Positions 48,126-59,452 of a stretch of DNA of 64,000 nucleotides are shown here, one piece after another. Below the pieces are notes generated by a model. That model had not been told where the DNA came from. It did no database searches and worked only from the letters and a program-made list of their open reading frames with translations. A program made the position numbers and the translations under genes. Source of the stretch: Acanthosepion lycidas (taxonomy: Eukaryota; Mollusca; Cephalopoda; Sepiida; Sepiidae); contig OZ010581.1 in NCBI GenBank assembly GCA_963932145.1, positions 83,302,093 to 83,366,092 of the forward strand, read 5' to 3'. Within the stretch, counting starts at the first letter, position 1, and each line of letters opens with the position of its first letter.

Positions 48126-48945
48126 TGGAATATAACAAACCTAATGTAACTGAAAGAAGTAATGAAAATTTAATGCAATCTACACAGGATTTCCAAACAA
48201 TTTAATATCTACTAACACATTTTATCAAAGTGAAGTTCCTAAGACCAAGAAGCTAACAAGATCCCTAGTTTTCAATATTTTGCACATCAATAACTAATAA
48301 CAGTTTCTCCTATGAACAGGTTAAATTATAAAGTGTAAAATAGATGCTCCAACTGAAATTAGAATAACTTTCAAGAAAAAAATGTTTAAGTACTAATTTT
48401 AAATTACATCATCTGATCATGCTTGGTTGTGATTGTCTTGTGGCCTGCATAGCAATTTTGACTTTTGCTGTGATTTTTAGCTTCCCTATTTTTGAAAGTT
48501 AATGTTTAGGTATTTAATTTTTTTTATATTCCCAGAACTACTGTGTGCGGTGTCTCCTTCAGGACATGGGCAATCATGGCTCACCAAAACTTCCTGTTCT
48601 TTGTAGACTTTAGTAAAGTTTATCTTTTTGCTATCTCTCCTAATCCCTGTTCTGATAACTATTTAAACAAGCTTGTTAGGTAAGTTATGCATAGCTTTCC
48701 CCTGTATCTCTTGCCTTCATGAGAATGCATAATCCTTGTTGTATTTTAATTCTGAAGTGCATTTGAACTCAGTATTTGGACTTTACTTATTGCTGTCCAT
48801 TGATTTTTGTCACTGAACCAATAGTCATTTTCAGATTTTAGCACCATCTACTTTTAATGTTTAAATATAAAAATAAATTATAAACAATAAAATTGTAATA
48901 TTTTGTTATATGAAAATGCATAGTCAAATTCTACTGAAACATAGG
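48126..48945 (+). repeat. Left inverted arm
   Basis: 48126-48567 and 48840-48936 match the right arm in reverse complement. Only about three mismatches fall in the outer 400 bases, a dense patch of mismatches lies near 48533-48560, and the final 97 bases match perfectly. The 272 bases at 48568-48839 are absent from the right arm. Confidence 0.95.
48568..48839. other. 272-base segment present only in the left arm
   Basis: Insertion in the left arm or deletion from the right arm. It has no terminal repeats or recognised family. Confidence 0.85.
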
Positions 48946-49904
48946 ATATAAAATCACGTAGTATGGAGTAATATTAAAATGTTGCATTGAAGATGTAAAT
49001 ATTCAAGAATTGTTTGCATGTGTGCTGTAAAATTCTTGGTGGAACCCACTTTCCAGAGTCTGACCTGTCCTTAGTTGGGCTGCCAAGCTGTAAGCACCCC
49101 ACCACTTTTATCAAAACCTATGAATTCTCATGGCAAGAGATATAATACAGATATATACATGGCTAAATTTAAGAGGATGCTTATCTAATATAATGCACAT
49201 GAATAAAACAAGGATGTAAACCTCTGTACATAATGTCTTGAATCATTACAATTGCAATCATGCACGAGTGAGTTTCAAGTTCAATTTTGGACGTTTGATA
49301 ACATTTTACCAAAATTAATATTTAAAAAAAAATCTACATTCAAATCTTTTGTTTATTGCAATCTGACATTTACTTTGATCACTACATATTTCTCAAAATG
49401 AGGAAGCAACATAAATTTCATAAAAGAAAAACTCTTTACTCGTATCAATATTTTTATCTGTATTTGAAAACAAGTTGAGATAGTTTTGGTTACTTCAGGA
49501 GCAAGGATATTTTTTAAAAATTACAAATTAAATAAATGTATATATCCATGAGAATGTAATTGAACTAATGAACAGAGAATGAAATGCAAAGAGAAGATAT
49601 AGAAAAAAAGTAGATTATTAAGAAAAGTTATAACATTGCCTCAAATCATTTGGTACTGAAATATAACAGTGACTATTGTCATAGTGTTAAAATCAGTATA
49701 AAGCTAAAATCTTGTCTGTATATACTGAATTTAAATGAGTTTTATTACTAAAATAAACCAGGATTATCTGGTTTACTAATAAGCAAGAAGTCAACTGTTT
49801 AATCTGATACTAACTTAATTTTTTTTTTTTTTAATTAGAATCAGGATTAAATGTTTGGCTTCTTGCTTATCAGCCATATAGTTATCCCTTAGTATGATTT
49901 TTAT
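48946..49904. other. Interior of the long-inverted-repeat element, no gene seen
   Basis: AT-rich, with no recognised coding sequence. The first 40-50 bases still show weak similarity to the inner edge of the right arm. Confidence 0.5.
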
Positions 49905-50390
49905 TGTATTCAAAGCAATGCAAGAAGTCTTGCACAAGATACTGCCTAAGAAGCTAGAGGCAAATACATGCCAACTTCATCAGACAATCAGGCTAAGGAG
50001 CTATATAACAAAAACTTATCTACATTCTGATGAATAAAGCATACAGCAGAATTAAACTGGAAATAGAAGATAGAATGTATGGTTATCAGCAAAAGAGACA
50101 GCTCGACATACAAATTACAAATACTAAAATTAAATATCTAAGAAGAGTTTTAACAGGGGATGAAAAATGAAACACCAAAAACCAAAAGCACATTGGGATA
50201 GCAGATGCTGTTTTCCAAATGTTAAGGAAAGTAATAAAAAACAGGACAGTATCATTGGAAACAAAGGAAAGAGTAATGAACTATTATATAATATTGGTAC
50301 TTCTATATGCTGGTGAATGCTTGACCATCTCATCCTAGAGGGAAAATGACTTGAAGCAACAGAAATATGGTTCTGAATCATTCCGTGTCA
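49905..50390 (+). mobile_element. LINE ORF2 fragment nested in the element
   Basis: The plus-strand reading gives KIKYLRRVLTGDEK and then HIGIADAVFQMLRKVIKNRT, VSLETKERVMNYYIILVLLY and AGECLTISS. This matches the KYLG-VLT-DGKC--EI--RI--A---F and LY-SE-WT blocks of RTE/Jockey-type LINEs. It lies within the long-inverted-repeat element, so it inserted after that element formed or was captured by it. The minus-strand open frame over it is a shadow. Confidence 0.75.
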
Positions 50391-50650
50391 AATCAACAAA
50401 TTAACCATAACCGACAGAGTTTGTCTTTTTTTCAGATTTGGTACACTTATAGGGCTTCATAATGGAAATTGATTGGTGCCTATTTTACATCTCTATATCA
50501 AAAGGTTCCTGCGATATTATCCTTTGAATCTTGCCAAAAAGGTGAATTTTGGAAAATAAGTCACAGTTTGAATATCAATATCTCAACTGTTTTTTCACCC
50601 ACAAAGCTAAATTATAAACCATTTTAAAGTACTTGGAAAGATCTAAAAGG

Positions 50651-50685
<35 letters not shown>

Positions 50686-51281
50686 TTTGTTTGTTTGTTT
50701 AAAAGTCAAATAAGATGATTTAACCTTAACCTTTGACTTTTAATTTTCAAAAAGCATTTTTTTTTTTTTTTTTCTTAAATTTGACAACAAATTTGTCTGC
50801 CTTGTGGCGAGATATGTGCAAAATTTTGTGGTAGACTTTGGCCCTGGCCTGAGGGTTTTATGGTCTTGGGCCAAATTCAAAATGTGGATTTTGGTATTTG
50901 CTACTATATGCTAACATTCTCATATCTCCCAAGATGGTCAAGTTGTATATCTTTAGAAAGCTCTTTCAATGCTTATTAATATTGCATAAGAACTATTATC
51001 ATAAAATCAACAGAATTTGTGCTATTTGTGGTTAAATGTTAAGCAATTCAGTGGAAAATAAACAACGTTATTTTGGGTTTTGTTTACCTTTTTATTATGC
51101 AACAAAATAGATTTTTATATGAAAAAGTGGCATAATGAAAATAATTATTTAAAATAGTGTCATGAATTAATGTTAAGATAAGAAAGTAATATAAAAATAT
51201 GCAATATATGATATTAATGGTTATCAAATTTTTGTTGACATTTCACATGGTACACTAAATTCATGAAACAAATCTTTAGCG

Positions 51282-51322
<41 letters not shown>

Positions 51323-51399
51323 ATTTTGATCTGAAAAAGTGATTCATTGAAATGAATGTTTAAAAAAATATTAACATTTACGAGATTAACAAGCAAACT
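50391..51399. other. Interior of the long-inverted-repeat element, unassigned
   Basis: Contains T runs at 50658-50684 and 50757-50773, a (TA) array at 51286-51316 and otherwise unassigned sequence. Confidence 0.5.
51286..51316 (+). repeat. (TA)n microsatellite
   Basis: About fifteen uninterrupted TA units. Confidence 0.95.
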
Positions 51400-52420
51400 T
51401 ATTTTTCTGCTTGTTGGAATACATAATACAAATAGAAAATAAAAATTAGATATGCAAGTTTTTTGTGATGACCAACTTTGATTGTGTCTCTATTTAAGGT
51501 TATTTCAAGAAATTCTCTTTCCTAAAATATAATTTTCCTTCTTGATTTTCGAACATTTATAAGTTCTTCCAGTGTCAGTTATTAGATCAACTAAACTAAG
51601 AATATCAGAATAATTTAAAATTAATATTTCTGAATGTGGCAGGTAACCAAAAAATCAAGAGTCCTTTGGTTGTAAAAATGTCAATTTTTACCTTTTCATT
51701 ATCAGGATATTTTTCAAGCACACATCCGAACCATCAATTCCTATCATAGATTGCTGTAACAAATCCTTTAATATTTTCAAGCTTTCTATTGCCCCATTTT
51801 ATAATTTTAAGTATTTTTCTTTCATTCTGAGTTGACACCATTTTTATTTCTAACTCACAGGAATAAAACTATATAGTTTTTGAGTTCCTGTAATTGTTGA
51901 GGAACTTTTTAATCTATTTTCTAAGATCTCTGCTTCATTTGTCCAATCATTTGTTAAGGAATACAGAATATTTATACTTGAAGTGTTTTTTCTTGTATAA
52001 TCAAACAACTGTCAGGCTTACTTTTGCTGCTAATCACTTAATAGTGCCACCTAACCCATCATATGGTCCTTTTCAATGAGGTGTAGTAAAAAAAGTGCCA
52101 CTCTGCATCAATACCAAAGTCAGCCTTATGATTGCACAAACTGATAAAATTTTTGTGTGAAGCAGCACCATCAGAGAAATAAATCAATTTTTTTTATTTT
52201 TAAATTAAGATTTTTTTTTTTTTTTGTCAGTACTTCTATAAGTTTTCTTTGGAACAAAAGGACAGCTACTCATCCATCAAAGAACTTTTATTATTAGAAC
52301 AAAATTGTGATTGAAATCATGCTTTTTCAAGGTTTGAAGGCTTACACAAAAAGTTTCAATAAATTCTTGTTCATCTTGAGTCAGTATGCCAAGATCAGCC
52401 ACCATGTAGATTCTCACAAG
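51400..52420 (-). pseudogene. Decayed core of an uncharacterised transposase-like protein
   Basis: On the minus strand, LGILTQDEQEFIETFCVSLQ then TLKKHDFNHNF (52405-52310) is followed by YFSDGAASHKNFISLCNHKA and DFGIDAEWHFF (52185-52088). Further weakly conserved coding sequence extends towards 51500. From memory, many unnamed animal proteins carry FSDG-A-QYKN--NF-NLC-HE-DFGI-AEWHFFATSHGK, preceded by EEF---FC--L-KL--H-FI-K. I take this to be the same family, probably a transposase, with the Asp of SDG a candidate catalytic residue. Stops are frequent. The superfamily name is not known to me. Confidence 0.6.
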
Positions 52421-52439
52421 AGACAAATGGCGAAGTTGT

Positions 52440-52860
52440 GCTGGTTATAAAAAAAAGTGAAGGAGTCAGTAGAGTGATGTTTGGAAAAAATGACTATAAG
52501 ACAGTCTTAAATAATGATAGAAGAGTTCAAGAAAAGTAAGTATCCTGTACTCTGTAACCTGAAAAAGGAATACCAATTATTTAAATCAAAAAAATCCTAA
52601 CAGAATTGGCTTTTCAAAATTTGCTGAGCTCAGACCAAAAAATGTATCCTAGCAAGGGGTGTTGGAACACACTGTGTATAATACATCAATATATGAATCC
52701 GATGATTGTGGGGGCTCATCTTGGCATACTGAGTCAAGATGAACAATTTCATTTAACAGATTACCACCAATGCATAACTGTTGTTACATGCAATGAAGCA
52801 ACATTTAACTGTTACTTGGGTGACTGCTCAACTTGCTATTATATTCTATGTCACAGTAGA
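52440..52860 (+). pseudogene. Decayed N-terminal part of the same transposase-like protein, opposite strand
   Basis: Plus-strand readings include VMFGKNDYKTVLNN, CNLKKEYQLFKSKK, AFQNLLSSDQK and a cysteine-rich stretch CIIHQYMNPMIVG. HLTDYHQCITVVTCNEATFN then CYLGDCSTC follows. In the family recalled for 51400-52420, the N-terminal half has a GFSKF-ELRPK segment, then CVCTIHQN-KLM, and C-C-C-CPG cysteines. Its natural continuation therefore lies on the other strand. A shared block of about 35 bases (ATCTTGGCATACTGA-TCAAG) sits at the junction on both strands, which points to an inversion. Several stops are present. Confidence 0.55.
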
Positions 52861-53395
52861 ATTTGACTATGCATTTTCATATAACAAAATATTACAATTT
52901 TATTGTTTATAATTTATTTTTATATTTAAACATTAAAAGTAGATGGTGCTAAGATGTCCTGAAGGGGACATTGCATACACTAGTTCTGGGAATATAAAAA
53001 AAATTAAATACCTAAACATTAACTTTCAAAAATAGGGAAGCTAGAAATCACAGCAAAAGTCAAAATTGCTCTGCAGGCCACAAGACAATCACAACCAAGC
53101 ATGATCAGATGATGTAATTTAAAATTAGTACTTAAACATTTTTTTCTTGAAAGTTATTCTAATTTCAGTTGGAGCATCTATTTTACACTTTATAATTTAA
53201 CCTGTTCATAGGAGAAACTGTTATTAGTTATTGATGTGCAAAATATTGAAAACTAGGGATTTTGTTAGCTTCTTGGTCTTAGGAACTTCACTTTGATAAA
53301 ATGTGTTAGTAGATATTAAATTGTTTGGAAATCCTGTGTAGATTGCATTAAATTTTCATTACTTCTTTCAGTTACATTAGGTTTGTTATATTCCA
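52852..53395 (-). repeat. Right inverted arm
   Basis: Reverse-complement partner of 48126-48567 plus 48840-48936. Where the left arm has 272 extra bases, this arm has only CTT (52951-52953). Similarity fades to roughly 70% just inside 52852. Confidence 0.95.
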
Positions 53396-56300
53396 ACTTA
53401 TAACTGAAATTCTTATTTTAACAATTTTTGCAAAATGAAACATAATTGTATGCCCCCTCTCCCCTCTCTCTCTCTCTCTTCTGCCCATCCCCCTTGAAAC
53501 ATATTGCACAAAGAAAGCCACTACATTTCACCTATAAATAATTCTGTTATGGAGTAGATTTTTTTTTTCTTTTCTGCTAATGTTGGCACTTATGCTACCA
53601 GCACATACTGAATCAATGAAGACTGTTAAGATACTGAGTCAGTGTTGGATACTTTGGCTGAGAAAACTGGACTTTTGTAACTGATATAATCTTAGTGTTT
53701 TCCAAAAAGCTGTCTACTTTCTGTGGCACTAACTTAAAAAAAGCTCTTTTTATTGCTGTTATTATAAAAGTAGTGAGAATTTCTTAAAAATATTGACTAC
53801 TAATGAAAATCCATATTTAATTTTCTGTCTTTTTTTTTAACTAATGATTTTAAGTAATAAAGTCTCAAGTAAAAATACAGATTTGTATAAAATTTGTAGT
53901 TACTTTGCATGCCCTTGTTTGGAAAACACTGGAGGTCTTCTAAATAAGTGAATAAGACTAGCAGCTGAAGACTTGTGATACTCAACTCTAAATACACTGG
54001 GTGTTTTGTGTTTAGAACCATAAAATGAAACTTTTCTTTAACAAATTAGTCATCTGTGTATTTCTTTCTTGGATTTTGTGGATTCTAAATTTTAACATTT
54101 TAAGGAGGTATTTTTTTCTGTTTTGTAAATATCACTTGGAAATGTAAAGCTAGCAAAATGCAAGATGTTTATAAAGGTATTTTTGGCCAAGCTTCCTTCT
54201 TTTTCTTTTTTTTCTTTTGTCATCCTTAATATTAAAGGGCTTTCAAAATCTGAACTTGTAGAATGTGATTTCAGTTTGTATTACTAGTTCTATTGGGTTT
54301 CTAAGTAACTTTGAAACAGGAAAATACTATATATATATATATATATATTAACATACATCAGGGTATGTTTCAAATGTGTTCTTTTAATTAGGACTTCATA
54401 GTTTCAATTACTTTTTAATTACTGTGTACAAATGTTTTTCTTAATAATATCAATAAATTGTATAGCAAAAGAACAAATTTTTGTTTTATTTCAGATAGTT
54501 GGAAGGTGTAAGGTTCTCAAAATGCAGTAGAAGCCTTATGTTCAGAAAGTAATGTTGCATTTTTGAACAGTGACTAAAAACTTTATCAAATATAGCAAGA
54601 GTTAAACTTATCCAGAGCATAATAAATGCTCCCAATGAAATTGTTTCTTTTTATTCTTTATTGTATGCTGAATTGATCTCTTCCTTACTTCTAAAAGTCT
54701 TACTATTAAGAAAGCCTTACAATGATCTGATTAAATGAAAATCTTAAGATGCTAAGCTAGTTAAGTCAAGAGAATGTGGTAAAATATCCCAACTGAACAA
54801 TTTGAAATTTCACTGAAAGTGGGCCTACATGGTATTTCTGAAGACTAATCTGAGCATTTACTGTTAACATTTTAATTTTTATTATTCTCAATAAAGATGC
54901 AATGATAATTTTACTTTGTTTTAATATTTTTTCTAAAGAATCTCGGATATTTTCAATAAGGAATAAATTTTGCAGGAGGCTATTTTTTTCTTTTTCTTTT
55001 AAATAATGTTTATATTCTTGACACATTTAATTTCTGGGATGAGGGCTTATCATTATTACAATCAAACTAATGTCCTCATTTTTATTGTTATTATCACAAC
55101 ATTTTGCTCATTGTATCTTCCAACCGTCAGGTGTCTGAGATCTAAGTAACATTCAGGGAACCCTTTATTCAATTTACAGAAGTAGATTGTTCTCATTTCT
55201 CTATCCATGTCTAGAGATACCTCATTTATTTCTAATTCTGTTTCTACTGATTTTGATTATATCTAGTGAATTAACATTTAATGAATTGGGTGACATAGTA
55301 ATTGTGAATTCAATAAAATTCAAACACTTCAAGAATTCTGGAGGACACAACAAGCAAAACATTGTGATCATAATGCCAAGATAAGGACATTAGTCCAAAC
55401 TGTAAATAATATAAATAAATATATTTAACTGAACAGATTTTCTTTCTCTTTCCAAAAATGAAACCCTGCTTTCTGAACAACCTAATATTCCTGATTACCA
55501 AACTAACATCTTGAAATTTACTTATTTCTTTAGACAATAAAACTTGTGTATTTGTGAATAAGTGCTGTCATTCCAACTATTACTATGTGTTTACTATGAT
55601 CAAAACTGCTAAATAGCACAAGAAATACTTAAGTATTAGATACCAATCCCACTAAAGAAAAAGAATTCCACATGGAATAAAAGAAACTGGCAATTACAAT
55701 ACAACCTTTAATATTTAAATACCCTTATTTTATAAATGCCAAGGTTAACCAAAGGAAATAGCTTCATTTTCTTAATCCTATATATTAATCAATTCATGCC
55801 AAACAAGGTGATATTGTCACTAAGACGTAAGCAGCTACTGGGAGTGAAAGGGAATGAAAATACATTAAAGGAACTAGAAACTCAATCTTAAACAGGGAAC
55901 AAAGGATAAACCTCAAATAGAAAATTGGAAATTTTTATGAATGAATCCTAAGTTCACAGGATTTTGTAAACTTTATATTCTTTGATTATAATTTTATTTA
56001 ACAATTTTTCTGAGCTGTCCAAGTAAAATAAAAATTTAAGCATTAAAAGATTTATTTAAAAAAATTTTATTTTCAGATTCTGGGCATATTTTATACAACT
56101 CTGGTTAAAATTCCATATAAAATTTTAACTGATTTAATTTTTTTATGGACTTATACAAATGTAGATTTTTTATTAAAAAATTATTCAAGATTGCATAAAA
56201 TAAGTTTGCCTTAAAAAATTATGTCACACTATTTTAGGCATTTTGAATACAAATATTTTGGTTTTATATAGTAGACTCAAATAATTTTTATATTAGAATT

Positions 56301-57529
56301 TCCTATAATCTTCTTACTAATGGAACAGATTTTTTTAATAAAACTGACTTTTGTGCCATCCCATCACCCCCACCCCCATCACATATCACTGTTCTGCTTC
56401 CCAGTATGCATCCATCTTGTATGTCAGCTGGTTTATGAAAAGCCAAAAGAGTAAAACTAGAAAAAAAGATATAAATATACCTGGTGAAAGACTTCTACAT
56501 GGAGAAATACAATAGCAAAATTAATGTAGAAGAGATGGCTACCTTAAACAAAGATTCAAATATTAACATGAAAGGAGACCAATGCAGAGAGAAAAAGGAG
56601 CAGTTATCTACTGGCAATGCTATCATTGCAGGTATGTTTCAGGAGAATAAGAAGTAGGAACCACGTGCTTTGTGGTTATTGTGCTGGTTCTTATGATAAC
56701 TAAGGGCTAACAGGAAGTGGTCAAAATGGTGACAATATTCTAAAAATGTACCTAAATTAAAAAGGGAAGACAAAACAATCACTTTTTACCAGAAGTCCAT
56801 AGACGTACCTATAAGATATAACAATTGTGCTAGTGGATATTTGGTTAATGGTAATTTATAAAAAATAAACAGATATTTGAATCTGAAATTTCCAAGAAAG
56901 TAATGTCAAACTGTTATTGTGCTGCTTTGAATAACAGGTGCTTTATTCAATCTACAGGTGTAGAGATGTGCAGTTTAACCAAAAAAACAATTTTTTTTCA
57001 GTTTCATCTTCACACCGTGAAACCACATCGAAATTTTTTACGAAACCAAAATCGTTCAGTTTTTTAAGTGCTATATCACTACTGAGTGACCATATCCAAA
57101 GAAACACTATTGAAAAAGTCTTTCAGATGTTAATAAAATTAAATTTTATCAACATTTATACCATTGTAAGAGAAAAAGATTGAACAAAAATATATTAAAA
57201 AACATTTAATTGACTAGTTTTAGGAAAGAAATGTAAAATCTATTTCTTTACAAAAGAAATGAAGGAAAAAAAAAAAAGGAAATATGACAGATATGACATG
57301 ATGTCTGAAAATTGTTTCAGTTTTTTTTTTTTTTTAAAAACCTTTTTTGTGGTAAACTTAAGTTAACAAAATAGCAAGTAAGAATAAAAAATTAGTTGCT
57401 AGTTTTGTCTTAATGTTATGAAGTCAGATTTTTTGTAATTGTTTTCTAGTAAGCTAATACGCTATTCATGGAATAAATTGTTGTAAACAAGAAAAATGAA
57501 TGAAGATCTTTTTTAATAAATTTGTTTTG
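53396..57529. other. Presumed intron, no gene seen
   Basis: About 4.1 kb of AT-rich DNA with (CT) at 53463-53479 and (AT) at 54328-54349. Open frames of up to 86 codons are not recognised. Near 56950-57060, AGATGTGCAGTTTAACC followed by T-rich palindromic sequence vaguely resembles a hAT-type end, without a partner. Confidence 0.45.
54328..54349 (+). repeat. (AT)n microsatellite
   Basis: About eleven uninterrupted units. Confidence 0.95.
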
Positions 57530-58080
57530 TTATCTAGGGAATGCACCTAAATTAGATATTAAGAATAATTAAAATAGTTTTTAATTTCACTTCTAAAATG
57601 TGTATATTTCCAGATATGCGAGTCTAGTGTAAAATTTTCTACAAATAAAATTGTTTCTATCTAGCGAATACACCTAAAATTAGATATTAAAAAAATAAAG
57701 TTTTAATCTCAGTTTTAAAATGTGTATATTTTCAAAACTGCAAGTCATTTTGTTTTAAACCCAAAGTAAAAAATTATTCTTTTTAGCCACTAGTGTTCGG
57801 TGGGTGTTTGTTTTGTGGGTTGTCTATAAAATTCTTCTAAACAAAGAAATTTAATTCATTTTATTTTTACAAATATCTTTATGGTTTTATCAAGTGAATG
57901 CACTTAAGATTATATATTAAAATAATTATAAAATAGTTTTTTAATTTCAGTTTTAAAATGTGTAAAGAACAGGTGCTACTCAGAGATTTGTAATTTTGTG
58001 CATTATAAAAATGAAATTAAAAGCTTTCAATTATTTTTAATATTTAATTTTAGGTGTAGTATTCACTAGATAAAAACATT
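57530..58080. repeat. Four-copy repeat cluster, three direct and one inverted
   Basis: The unit reads TATCTAG-GAATGCACCTAAA, then TTAGATATTAA, an A/T stretch, and TTTTAAAATGTGTATATTT. Copies start near 57540, 57655 and 57889. A fourth, in reverse orientation, occupies about 58020-58075. Sequence between copies is also partly shared. It may be a shattered MITE or local tandem duplication with an inversion. Confidence 0.8.
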
Positions 58081-59084
58081 TATTTAGGAGACAAAATAAC
58101 TCCTTGATTTTCCTTGTTCTGAAGAAATTTATTTGTAAAACCCTAATAACAGTTGACTGGCATACCAGAAAAGAATTGCCAGATTTTTAATAATTTTAAA
58201 CATGAAGGGCTTCATTTTTTTTTTTTTTTTTCGGATTTTTAAAAGCCACATCATAAACTAATTTCTGAAGAGCTAGAGCATTTTATTTTCTCTCTCAAAA
58301 ATATGTTGTCCAAAGACACAAGTATAGATATTTTATGCAACAATTTCTTTCATATTTTACCAATTTGTTAATAAATATGGTAGTTATTTATAGTTGACAA
58401 TTTATTCGAAAGTTTAATAAACTTTAATCCAAGTCATGAATTTTATGACTAAATTACCTTTAAAACCTAAAAACCGACTTTAGGTGAACAATTCCTACTT
58501 TATTACTTACCCTGATTCTGGGTTTTCAATTCCAGTGGTCTTTAATAAATTTTTATTACCCTTTAAAGCCAAATATTGACGTCTTACACACCAGTTAACA
58601 GGCTTCCACAATGACAGCCGTTTAAAAGAAAATGAAAAACACTCGAAAGTTGAAAATTATATGGGGCATTTATTTTATGCGACAAGACAGTAGTTTCAAT
58701 AATTTGAAAGTTCTTTTACCACACATACTATCGGTTAAACTTTTTTTTTTTTCTTTTTTTTTTTTTTTGCTGCTTACTTTATAATTTTTGAAGGAATTTG
58801 TTTTCACGGGTCAGAGAAGAAATAAACTTCTTCCTGGTTGTAGCTTAAGATGTCTTCTAAATTAGAAGATGGAATGTACAATTTCAAGAATATTGTTAAA
58901 GATTGGTCACATTGATTTTTGCAAAAAAAAATACATTTTTCACATTTTCGCTGTTTGAAGCAAAATACTGTTTTCTCGCTGTAAAAATATAATTCAATGA
59001 ATAAAAGGACATACAAATTACATATTTAGAAAGATTATTTTATTTTCTTTCCAGTCATATAAATGTAGTATTGCTCACCATTTT
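58081..59084. other. Presumed intron, no gene seen
   Basis: AT-rich with T runs at 58216-58231 and 58741-58768. Nothing conserved recognised. Confidence 0.5.
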
Positions 59085-59205
59085 CACCAAATCCAAAAAT
59101 ACACTCTCTGACCCAGAGATTGAACTCAAAATTACTGTTACCAAATTCATGAACCAGTATTTTAATCCATTAGAATAGCCAATCCCGAGTAAAGTGTGCT
59201 GCTTG
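59085..59205 (-). mobile_element. Possible tRNA-derived SINE, diverged
   Basis: On the minus strand, GGCTATTCTAATGGATTAAA is followed about 30 bases later by GAGTTCAATCTCTGGGTCAG. That spacing and the GTTCAATC core resemble the A and B boxes of a tRNA-derived SINE promoter. The match is loose and no tail was defined. Confidence 0.35.
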
Positions 59206-59428
59206 TCACATTTGCCTGCATTCACTGAGTCTTCTCTTTTCTACTATAACTGCTGCTGTTGAAGCCTTACTATTTCTTTCTTTCTTTCTTTAATTCCCTT
59301 AAATTCATTAAGGCCAAAGAACACAATGGCTAAAATGTTAGGATAATAACAATGATGAGGAAAATAGTCTGCTTTAGATAATACTGTAAATATTTGGATA
59401 ATACACCAGCTAAAATTACTAATTCTGC

Positions 59429-59452
59429 CAAAAAAAAAAAAAAAAAAAAAAA
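59429..59452 (+). repeat. Poly-A run
   Basis: About 23 A. One of the few long A runs on this strand. Confidence 0.95.

Larger units (their letters stand above)
48126..53395. mobile_element. 5.3-kb element with about 540-base terminal inverted repeats
   Basis: Both ends begin TGGAATATAACAAACCTAAT (right end on the minus strand). They stay matched for about 440 bases, then for a further 97 bases after an indel. The interior (48.95-52.85 kb) holds a LINE fragment and two pieces of an uncharacterised transposase-like gene on opposite strands. The overall design, long inverted ends with a gene inside, is that of a DNA transposon. The superfamily is unassigned and no target-site duplication is evident. 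Near-identical arms around a decayed interior are discussed in the findings. Confidence 0.8.

Noticed and set aside
56938-57183. Possible hAT end and 81-codon open frame
   Set aside because: A resemblance to AGATGTGCGGTTTAACC-type ends is present, but there is no matching partner end or target duplication.
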